This document shows, in pieces, positions 1-6,666 of a stretch of 64,000 nucleotides of DNA. Every line of letters starts with the position of its first letter. Position 1 is the stretch's first letter. The notes beneath the pieces were generated by a model, which saw only the letters and a list, made by a program, of their open reading frames with translations, did no database searches and was not told where the DNA came from. This DNA is from an uncultured Selenomonadaceae bacterium (lineage in GTDB: Bacteria > Bacillota > Negativicutes > Selenomonadales > Selenomonadaceae), in the NCBI GenBank assembly GCA_902778455.1, contig CACYXR010000001.1:186001-250000 (forward strand), read 5' to 3'. The translations under genes were made by a program, and so were the position numbers.

Positions 1-648
1 GTGACAAAAGAAAAACATAGGACCTGTTTTGTGGGCGGCAATCTCGCTCTTCAGCCAGTCGAGCTGTTCCGGCGAAAGCTCCACATAAGTGCCGAAGCCA
101 TCCGGCGCGAGATAGAGCAAACGGCAATCCCCCACAGAGCGGGCATAGTAGAGGCCGGGCTGCTTATACCGCTTTTGGAAAGCGGCCAATTTGGCTTTTT
201 TCTCCTCCGGGGCGGCCGGCACTGTCTTCTCTTTTCCCTTGCTGCTTATCCTTGGCTCATCCTTGTATGCGTAGTCATGGTTGCCGGCCACGGCATAGTA
301 TGGGAACTTCAGGCTTCCCAGATATTCGTCCGCCGCTTGATATTCCGACTCGATGCCGTATCGGGCGGCGAGGTCGCCCAGGAGCGCGGCCTCGTCCACA
401 TCGCCCCAGGCGTTCACAGTTTTCAGCAGCCGCTGCTTCTTTTGCCAAACATCCGCTTGCTCCGCCTGCCCGGGGAACTTCTTTGACCGCACGGGCAAAT
501 GCAGATCGCTGACCAGCAGGATATGATAATAGCCGCGACGGTCGGCTTCTTTCGGAGCCTCTTGCGCGGATTCTTTCGCGGGCATGCAGCCGACGGCAAA
601 CCAGCCGACCATCGCGGCCATGGATTTCAGGAAATCTCTGCGCTTCAT
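1..648 (-). CDS. Tat-type lipoprotein metallophosphoesterase, N-terminal 216 codons (gene runs off the left edge)
   Basis: The minus-strand frame is open from an ATG at 648 to the window edge. Three calcineurin-type phosphoesterase motifs appear in order: SDLHLP near residue 43, GDLAARYG near residue 80, and GNHDY near residue 106; the usual second Asp-Asn element and distal histidines lie partly beyond the edge. The N-terminus MKRRDFLKS matches the twin-arginine consensus, followed by a hydrophobic stretch ending in a lipobox-like VGC, so the protein is probably exported folded and lipid-anchored. A purine-rich AAAGGA lies upstream of the ATG. The substrate cannot be told from the sequence. 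The C-terminus is not visible, so completeness is unknown. Confidence 0.88.
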   Translation of the reverse strand, partial: MKRRDFLKSMAAMVGWFAVGCMPAKESAQEAPKEADRRGYYHILLVSDLHLPVRSKKFPGQAEQADVWQKKQRLLKTVNAWGDVDEAALLGDLAARYGIESEYQAADEYLGSLKFPYYAVAGNHDYAYKDEPRISSKGKEKTVPAAPEEKKAKLAAFQKRYKQPGLYYARSVGDCRLLYLAPDGFGTYVELSPEQLDWLKSEIAAHKTGPMFFFCH

Positions 649-664
649 AATGAATTCAAATCCT

Positions 665-762
665 TTACGGCGCCCGGGCCAGCAACACGTCGTCCCCGGC
701 TTTTTTCAGCAGGAAGCCGGGGACGCGCCCGCAATGCCCGCGCCGACGATCAGCGTTTTGCA
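665..762 (-). pseudogene. Remnant of an FAD-dependent oxidoreductase N-terminus, frameshifted
   Basis: Read on the minus strand, one frame gives KTLIVGAGIAGAS and the next frame continues with GFLLKKAGDDVLLAR before a TAA at 665-667. Joined by one frame change they make the classic Rossmann dinucleotide-binding start of flavin amine oxidases and monooxygenases (GxGxxG, then a helix, then an acidic or basic strand end). No further oxidoreductase sequence follows, so only about 33 codons survive. The block ends 16 bases upstream of the phosphoesterase start. A 12-bp inverted repeat lies inside it. The match is by eye and short, so this is a probable rather than certain remnant. Confidence 0.5.
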
Positions 763-803
763 CCGATATTACCCTGTTTTCGACGCGGCAAACAAAAACT
801 CCT

Positions 804-980
804 TCACGGCCTTGAAAACTTTCCGAAATAATCCGTTCCCCCGCGGGCCGCGGCCACTTCTTCCAATTCGTCCTCCGACAATTCGCGCTCCGCCAGCTTT
901 ACCTGAATCTTTTGCCAAAGCCGCACTTCCAAGCTCGGATCGTCTGCGGCGAAATCCGCGCGCCGGAACAATTCATCCAT
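804..980 (-). CDS. 58-residue leader-peptide-like small protein
   Basis: The start is fixed at the ATG at 980 by a strong Shine-Dalgarno GGAGGAGGT about eight bases upstream; a longer frame from 1025 lacks such a site. The product begins MDELFRRADF, has a charged helical middle, then ERELSEDELEEVAAARGG and a ten-residue tail TDYFGKFSRP. The LSxDELExVA...GG pattern resembles the Nif11/double-glycine leaders that C39-peptidase exporters cut after Gly-Gly. A C39-containing NHLP exporter is encoded 5.7 kb away. It could also be an ordinary small cytosolic protein, since acidic helices of this kind are not unique to leaders. No modification enzyme is adjacent. Confidence 0.6.
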   Translation of the reverse strand: MDELFRRADFAADDPSLEVRLWQKIQVKLAERELSEDELEEVAAARGGTDYFGKFSRP

Positions 981-1111
981 CCCGCGCACCTCCTCCGATT
1001 CCCGTTCTCTGTTTTTCCAAATCATTTCGCATTCTCCCTTCTCTTTCTACTCTATAATACAAATCAGCGGGAAAAAAATTGACGCGCTTTGAAAAATTTT
1101 TTCCAAAAAAA

Positions 1112-1127
1112 TGTTTCACGTGAAACA
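1112..1127. promoter_or_regulatory. parS: parS centromere site (ParB-binding)
   Basis: The 16-bp sequence TGTTTCACGTGAAACA is a perfect palindrome and matches the known bacterial parS consensus for chromosomal ParB. It is outside any gene. A second identical site lies 57 bp to the right and a third at 54002. Confidence 0.9.
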
Positions 1128-1149
1128 ATCGAACAAAACATGAAAGGGT

Positions 1150-1203
1150 TTTTCAGACTATGTTCTATTGTTTCACGTGAAACAATAGAACATAGTCTGA
1201 AAA
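1150..1203. repeat. 54-bp perfect palindrome centred on parS
   Basis: Twenty-seven consecutive base pairs of symmetry run outward from the centre between 1176 and 1177 with no loop. The inner 16 bp are parS. The outer arms (TTTTCAGACTATGTTCTAT and its complement) are not part of the parS consensus. No T-tract follows, so a simple terminator is unlikely. Such long perfect palindromes are usually unstable, which suggests selection or recent origin. Confidence 0.95.
1169..1184. promoter_or_regulatory. parS: parS centromere site (ParB-binding), second copy
   Basis: The 16-bp TGTTTCACGTGAAACA is identical to the site at 1112 and forms the core of the 54-bp palindrome. Two sites this close could help nucleate ParB spreading; that role is inferred from other chromosomal parS clusters. 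Confidence 0.9.
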
Positions 1204-1386
1204 TATTCTCACATTTTCGCTGCGCTGCGGATTTCTTTTTCGTTGCAGGTCAAATATGTGGCGGACGCGGGTATTTTATGATAAAATCTAAGGACGGATG
1301 GGCGTTTTGTCTTTTCTCCGAAAGATGCTCCGCCAAACCGTTCCGAACGCTTTCGTGATCGGAGCGGCGGTTATATCACTTATCCT

Positions 1387-1403
1387 TGAAACGAGGGGTT
1401 TCA
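1387..1403 (+). promoter_or_regulatory. Ribosome-binding site presented in a small hairpin loop
   Basis: TGAAAC and GTTTCA form a six-base-pair stem around the loop GAGGG, directly before the ATG at 1405. The loop carries most of the Shine-Dalgarno sequence of the permease-kinase mRNA. The hairpin is short, so its effect on translation is only a possibility. Confidence 0.4.
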
Positions 1404-1404
1404 A

Positions 1405-4398
1405 ATGGACAATCCGAATGATATAAAACCGAGCGGCCCCGGGCTTGCCCGTTATCTTTCCCCTGTCGCCGTCTGGGCGCTTTCCTTCGGCTGCGCCGTG
1501 GGATGGGGCGCGTTCGTCATGCCGGGAACGACTTTCCTGCCGATTGCCGGACCTGTCGGAACGACCATCGGACTTTTCATCGGCTCGCTTGCCATGCTCG
1601 TCATCGGCTGGAACTATATCGCGATGATGAAGAAATACCCGGACGCGGGCGGCACCTTTTCCTACACCAAGCATATTTTCGGCTACGACCACGGCTTTTT
1701 CAGCGCCTGGTTCGTCACATTGACCTATATCGCGATTCTTTGGGCGAACGCCACCGCGCTGGTGCTTTTGGCGCGAAATCTTCTCGGCGGCGCATTCCAA
1801 TTCGGGTTTCATTACAGTTTCGCGGGCTACGACGTCTGGCTCGGCGAGATCCTGCTTTCCGACGCAGCCATTATTCTTTTCGGCGCGCTGGTCATAGGCG
1901 GCAAGCGGCTGGCCGCGCATACGCAGACGATTTTCGCGTTCCTGCTGCTGGGCGGCATTCTCGTCGTCTTCGGCGCGACGCTGGCGACGCACCGGGATTT
2001 GCTCGATGCGTTTTCCCCGGCTTTCGTGTACGGCGAGTCCATCCCGCTCCAGATTTTCCATGTGGCGGCCCTGGCGCCTTGGGCGTTCATCGGCTTCGAG
2101 TCCATCTCCCATTCGGCGACAGGCATCGCTTTTTCCTCGAAAAAATATCCCGTCGTGATGGTGCTGGCCGTCGTCTGCAGCTTCCTCGCCTATACGCTGT
2201 TGACGCTGCTGGCCGTCACCAAGCTCCCGGCAGGCTGCGTGACATGGCGCAGCTATGTCGCGGCGCTGCAAGAAGGCCTGGACGGCCTCGCGGGGCTGCC
2301 GACCTTCTACGCCGCCCATGGGGCGATGGGAGACGCGGGCATCGTGATTCTCGGCGTCGCGGTACTGGGCGGTGTCATTACCGGACTGATCGGCATGTAT
2401 GTCGCGGCAGGCCGCCTGATTTACACGATGGCGGCGGAGGATATTTTGCCGCGCTGGTTCGCCGTACTGACACAGGACCGCACGCCGAAAAACGCCGTAC
2501 TCTTCATCATGGGGCTTTCGCTGATTATCCCGTTTTTCGGGCGTACAGCGACAGGCTGGGTGGTGGACGTGACGACTGTCGGCGCGACAATCGCCTATTG
2601 CTACACCTCAGCGGCGGCCTATATCTCGGCAAAGCGGGACGGCGACGGCTTCACAAGGCTGACGGGTATGCTCGGCATGATTTTCTCGGCGCTGTTCAGC
2701 TTGTTCCTGATCGCGCCGGAGCTTTGGAACATGAACGCGCTGGCCGCAGAAAGCTATATCATCCTCGCGATCTGGAGCATTCTCGGTTTTATCGTGTTCC
2801 GTCTCGTGTTCAACCGGGACGAGCATCATCGGTTCGGCCAGTCCACGGTGGCATGGATCACGCTGCTGTTCCTGATCCTGATTTCCTCGACGATGTGGAT
2901 CAAGCAGGGCACCCACGATATGATGGTGGACGTGGTCGGCACGGTCAACGAGTTTTACACGAAGGAGCTGGAAAGCCAAGGGGTCAAACGCAACCGCGCG
3001 AGACGGGAATACGACGAAGCCTACTTTTTCGGGAAAATGGAGAATGTGCAGGATGTGCTGCTGAAAAACACGACCATCCAGCTTCTTTTGATTTCCTTCA
3101 GTCTCGCGATCATGTTCAATATTTACTCGACGATGCGGCGGCGCGAGCAGCAGGCGGACATCGAGCGTACCCGGGCGGAGGAGAACAGCCGGGCGAAATC
3201 CGCGTTTCTGTCGAATATGTCCCATGATATCCGCACGCCGATGAACGCGATTATCGGCTATATCGAGCTGGCGAAGCGGACCCGCGCCCAGTGCGACCAC
3301 TGCGACGTCTGTCCGGCGGGGCACTGCGACAAACAAGTGCCCGAAAAAACAGAGGAATTCCTTGAGAAAATCGACGCGTCGAGCCAGCACCTTTTGGCAC
3401 TGATCAACGACATCCTCGAAATGAGCCGCATCGAGAGCGGCAAGATGGAGCTGGAATACGCGCCGGACAATCTTGTGAAGGCCGTCGAGGAAGCGCGGGA
3501 TCTGTTCGCGGCGCAAATGGAAGGAAAAAACATCGCCTTTTCCGTGGACACGTCCGCGGTCGAGCACCGATTCGTACATTTCGACAAGAACCGGCTGAAC
3601 CGCGTGCTGCTGAACCTCTTGTCGAACGCTTACAAATTCACGCCGGAGGGCGGAAAAATCTCGGTGGCGCTGACGGAAACGGAGTCCACCGACGAGGACG
3701 CGTCCTTTGAGCTTCGCGTGAAGGACAGCGGCATCGGCATGACGCAGGAATTCGCCGCGACCATCTTCGAGGCGTTCACGCGGGAGCGCAATTCGACGGT
3801 CAGCGGCATCCAGGGCACCGGCCTCGGCATGTCGATCACGAAAAACATCATAGACATGATGGGCGGCACGATTGAAATTGAAACAGCGCCGGGCAAAGGA
3901 ACGGAATTTATCATCAGTGTCCGGCTGCAACGTGCGCTGGAGCTTGCCGCGGAAGAAAAACAGAAGGAAGAGGCTGCCGGGCAGGGAGCACCGCCCGTCG
4001 GGGCAGCCATGGACTTTATCGGGAAAAAGCTGCTTTTGGCGGACGATCTCGACGTGAACCGCGAAATCGCGAAAATGCTTTTGATGGGCGCCGGCTTCGA
4101 GGTTGACACAGCGACCAACGGCAAAGAGGCCGTGGACATGGTGGCCGCTTCGAAACCCGGCGAGTACAGCGCGGTGCTGATGGATATCCAAATGCCGGTC
4201 ATGAACGGATATGAGGCGACGAAAGCGATCCGCGAGCTGCCGTCCGAGCTGGCCCGTATCCCAATTCTCGCGATGACGGCCAGCGCGTTCAGCGAAGACG
4301 TAGCAAAAGCGAAAAGCGAGGGCATGGACGGCCATATCGCGAAACCAATCGATATACCGCAGATGATGAAGACTTTGGCGGAGGTAGTTAAAAGGTAA
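1405..4398 (+). CDS. Amino-acid permease fused to a hybrid histidine kinase
   Basis: This 997-residue membrane protein has an APC-superfamily amino-acid permease over about residues 15-490 (twelve or so hydrophobic segments, with a GAFVMPG first-helix break), a further extracytoplasmic loop and transmembrane segment to about 575, a coiled linker, then the kinase. The phosphoacceptor is His607 in NMSHDIRTP; the ATPase boxes NLLSNAYKFTPEGG and GTGLGMSITKNII follow, and a receiver with Asp927 in LMDIQMP ends the protein. A CxxCxxCx4C insert (Cys630, 633, 636, 641) lies in the helical hairpin after the H-box. The design recalls CbrA-type transporter kinases, with a different transporter family. 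It is followed 31 bases later by a second hybrid kinase; no DNA-binding regulator is nearby. Confidence 0.9.
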   Translation: MDNPNDIKPSGPGLARYLSPVAVWALSFGCAVGWGAFVMPGTTFLPIAGPVGTTIGLFIGSLAMLVIGWNYIAMMKKYPDAGGTFSYTKHIFGYDHGFFSAWFVTLTYIAILWANATALVLLARNLLGGAFQFGFHYSFAGYDVWLGEILLSDAAIILFGALVIGGKRLAAHTQTIFAFLLLGGILVVFGATLATHRDLLDAFSPAFVYGESIPLQIFHVAALAPWAFIGFESISHSATGIAFSSKKYPVVMVLAVVCSFLAYTLLTLLAVTKLPAGCVTWRSYVAALQEGLDGLAGLPTFYAAHGAMGDAGIVILGVAVLGGVITGLIGMYVAAGRLIYTMAAEDILPRWFAVLTQDRTPKNAVLFIMGLSLIIPFFGRTATGWVVDVTTVGATIAYCYTSAAAYISAKRDGDGFTRLTGMLGMIFSALFSLFLIAPELWNMNALAAESYIILAIWSILGFIVFRLVFNRDEHHRFGQSTVAWITLLFLILISSTMWIKQGTHDMMVDVVGTVNEFYTKELESQGVKRNRARREYDEAYFFGKMENVQDVLLKNTTIQLLLISFSLAIMFNIYSTMRRREQQADIERTRAEENSRAKSAFLSNMSHDIRTPMNAIIGYIELAKRTRAQCDHCDVCPAGHCDKQVPEKTEEFLEKIDASSQHLLALINDILEMSRIESGKMELEYAPDNLVKAVEEARDLFAAQMEGKNIAFSVDTSAVEHRFVHFDKNRLNRVLLNLLSNAYKFTPEGGKISVALTETESTDEDASFELRVKDSGIGMTQEFAATIFEAFTRERNSTVSGIQGTGLGMSITKNIIDMMGGTIEIETAPGKGTEFIISVRLQRALELAAEEKQKEEAAGQGAPPVGAAMDFIGKKLLLADDLDVNREIAKMLLMGAGFEVDTATNGKEAVDMVAASKPGEYSAVLMDIQMPVMNGYEATKAIRELPSELARIPILAMTASAFSEDVAKAKSEGMDGHIAKPIDIPQMMKTLAEVVKR

Positions 4399-4429
4399 AG
4401 TGAGGATACGAGGAAAGGACTGTGACAGC

Positions 4430-6499
4430 ATGAGCAAAAATATCCTTCCCGCGCAGACGGACGATGGCGCGACGACGATGCTTGACACACTGCAGCGCAT
4501 GGCGGAGAGCATGCCCGGCGGCTTTTTCATTTACCGCGCCGACGGCAACGAGGAAATCCTTTATCTCAACGATGTGATGCTGGACATTTTCGGCTGCGCG
4601 ACGGAGGAGGAGTTCCGGGCGCTGACCGGGGGCACGTTCCGGGGCCTTGTCTATCCGGACGATCTGCGGGAGATAGAGGCGTCGATTCTCCGGCAGGTCG
4701 AGAAGAACGACAAACGCCTCGATTACGTAAAATACCGCATCCGGCGCAAAGACGGGGAAATCCGCTGGGTGGACGACTACGGGCGGCGCGTGCATACCGA
4801 GGAGAACGAAGACGTCTATTACGTCTTCATCCGCGACATCACCGAGAGCCACACCGCGCGGGAGGAAAGCCGCCGCCGCGGTCGAGTCATCGAGGGCCTT
4901 TCCGTCGGCTATTCGTCGATCTTCCTTTTGAATCTCGATACGGGCAGTATGCGCCCCTACCGCCAGGAAAACAATTATTTCGAAAGGATCGTTTCGGATC
5001 TGGAGCACGAAGGAGAGTCCAATCCCGATTTCCGCCATGTGCTTTCCGAATACGCGTCACGCTTCGTATTGGCGGAGGATCAGGCATTTTTCTCCCGCCA
5101 GACGAATGCCGCGCATATCAAAGAGCGTCTTTCTTCCGAGCCGTCCTATACAGTTACTTACCGCTGCAACGGCAATGTATATATGGAAATGTCCGTTGTC
5201 CGGGTCCGGGACGAGGCGAGCCCGAACAACGTGGTCATGGGCTTCCGCAATGTGAGCGACCGTATTATCCGCGTCCAGCGCGAACTGGCGGAAAAGATGG
5301 AGATCGAGGCGGAGCTGGATCGCGAAAAGCGGGCCAATGAGATCAAGTCTTCGTTCCTGTTCAACATGTCCCATGATATCCGCACGCCGATGAACGCCAT
5401 CACCGGCTTCACGGCGCTCGCGAAAAACCACATGGACGAGCCGGAGCTTTTGGAGGGATTCCTCAACAACGTGCAGGAAGCCGGCGAGCATCTGCTGTCC
5501 CTGATTGACAGCCTGCTGGAAATGAGCAGCCTGTCCCAGCACAAATTTACGCTGGACGAGCTGCCGGCCTGCCTTGACGATGAGATTGCCGCCGCCGTCG
5601 ATATGTTCCGGCCGCAGGCGGCGGCAAAACATATCGAACTGACATCGGAAGTGAACCTGCCGCCCACCGATGTGCTGCTGGACACGAAGCGTTTCCGCCG
5701 CCTGATGAGCAATCTTCTCGACAACGCGCTGAAATTCACGCCGGAGGGCGGCCACGTGAAGGTCGCCGCGAAGCGGAAATTCGCGTCCGGCTCCGGATAC
5801 GCGCGCTACGAGTTCTCGGTCTCCGACGACGGCGTGGGCATGGCTGAAGGATTCCTGCGGCGCGTCGGCAATGTCTTCGAGCGCGAGAAGACTTCGACGG
5901 AATCGGGCTACCTCGGCACGGGGCTCGGCCTCGCGATTACGAAAAAAATTCTCGACCTGATGGGCGGCTCGATGGAGGTCAAGAGCGAAAAAGGCCGCGG
6001 CTCGACCTTCACGATCTCTATGGCGCTGAAGACGGTGGGCGCGGCGCGGAAACAACTTTCGCCCACGTCGGAGCACAAGGGGGACGTGAAGGCGCACGGT
6101 TCATATCGTCTGCTGCTGGCCGAGGATATGGGCGTCAACCGCATCCTTGCGGAAACGATGCTGAAGGAAGCGGGATTTGAGGTCGAGTCTGTGCCGGACG
6201 GCTGCGACGCGCTGGACGCCGTAGCCTGTCACCCCGCGCGATATTACGACGCGGTGCTGATGGATATTCAAATGCCGATCATGAACGGCTATGAGGCGAC
6301 AAGGAGAATCCGGGCGCTGGGACGGGAGGATACGGACAAGCTCCCCATTATCGCGCTCAGCGCCAACGCCCGCGAGCAGGACAAGCTCGCCAGCCTCGAA
6401 AGCGGCATGAACTCCCACGTGGCGAAGCCTTTCGACCTCGCGGTACTGGTCGATATATTGAACGAGCACATCGCGGCGACGCGAAAAGAAAACAAATAA
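4430..6499 (+). CDS. PAS-containing hybrid histidine kinase
   Basis: The ATG at 4430 is preferred because AGGAAAGGA lies about ten bases upstream; a GTG at 4400 is in frame but has a weaker site. The 689-residue product has no membrane segment. An N-terminal PAS domain (about 10-130) is followed by a second sensor-like region to about 275, the H-box with His315 (NMSHDIRTP), ATPase boxes NLLDNALKFTPEGG and GTGLGLAITKKIL, and a C-terminal receiver with Asp612 (LMDIQMP). It closely resembles the kinase half of the upstream protein but lacks the cysteine insert. The two are probably co-transcribed and could form a soluble/membrane kinase pair. A strong terminator follows. Confidence 0.9.
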   Translation: MSKNILPAQTDDGATTMLDTLQRMAESMPGGFFIYRADGNEEILYLNDVMLDIFGCATEEEFRALTGGTFRGLVYPDDLREIEASILRQVEKNDKRLDYVKYRIRRKDGEIRWVDDYGRRVHTEENEDVYYVFIRDITESHTAREESRRRGRVIEGLSVGYSSIFLLNLDTGSMRPYRQENNYFERIVSDLEHEGESNPDFRHVLSEYASRFVLAEDQAFFSRQTNAAHIKERLSSEPSYTVTYRCNGNVYMEMSVVRVRDEASPNNVVMGFRNVSDRIIRVQRELAEKMEIEAELDREKRANEIKSSFLFNMSHDIRTPMNAITGFTALAKNHMDEPELLEGFLNNVQEAGEHLLSLIDSLLEMSSLSQHKFTLDELPACLDDEIAAAVDMFRPQAAAKHIELTSEVNLPPTDVLLDTKRFRRLMSNLLDNALKFTPEGGHVKVAAKRKFASGSGYARYEFSVSDDGVGMAEGFLRRVGNVFEREKTSTESGYLGTGLGLAITKKILDLMGGSMEVKSEKGRGSTFTISMALKTVGAARKQLSPTSEHKGDVKAHGSYRLLLAEDMGVNRILAETMLKEAGFEVESVPDGCDALDAVACHPARYYDAVLMDIQMPIMNGYEATRRIRALGREDTDKLPIIALSANAREQDKLASLESGMNSHVAKPFDLAVLVDILNEHIAATRKENK

Positions 6500-6511
6500 A
6501 GTATATAAAGG

Positions 6512-6543
6512 AACGCCGGACGAAAAAATGTCCGGCGTTTTTT
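6512..6543 (+). terminator. Rho-independent terminator after the hybrid kinases
   Basis: The stem AACGCCGGAC / GTCCGGCGTT with an eight-base loop is followed by a run of T. It separates the kinase transcript from the exporter operon. Confidence 0.9.
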
Positions 6544-6565
6544 ACGCGATTGCATTACGTTTTCC

Positions 6566-6594
6566 TTGCGGCACAAAGCCAATGGTTTTATAAT
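6566..6594 (+). promoter_or_regulatory. Sigma-70 promoter of the NHLP exporter operon
   Basis: TTGCGG at 6566-6571 and a perfect TATAAT at 6589-6594 are spaced by 17 bases. It is the only good promoter between the upstream terminator and the exporter gene. Confidence 0.8.
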
Positions 6595-6666
6595 ATCGTT
6601 GTATCAGTATGATTTGTTTCGCAGGCTTTTTTCCTTTTGAAGAAAGCATGAGGAGTCAATAGATTT

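Larger units (their letters stand above)
981..1404. other. 424-bp gene-free region holding two parS sites and a long palindrome
   Basis: Between the small protein and the permease-kinase there is no convincing gene. The stretch holds two perfect parS sites, one of them at the centre of a 54-bp perfect palindrome, then the leader of the permease-kinase gene. An AT-rich segment around 1270-1290 with the symmetric ATTTTATGATAAAAT could contain that gene's promoter, but no clean -35/-10 pair was found. The short plus-strand frame 1089-1358 reads through the palindrome and is not credible as a gene. Confidence 0.7.

Noticed and set aside
1..486. A plus-strand open frame at the left edge
   Set aside because: The minus strand holds phosphoesterase motifs over the same bases, so the plus-strand frame is its shadow.
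1089..1358. An 89-codon plus-strand frame between the parS sites and the permease-kinase
   Set aside because: It reads straight through the 54-bp palindrome and has no ribosome-binding site or domain.
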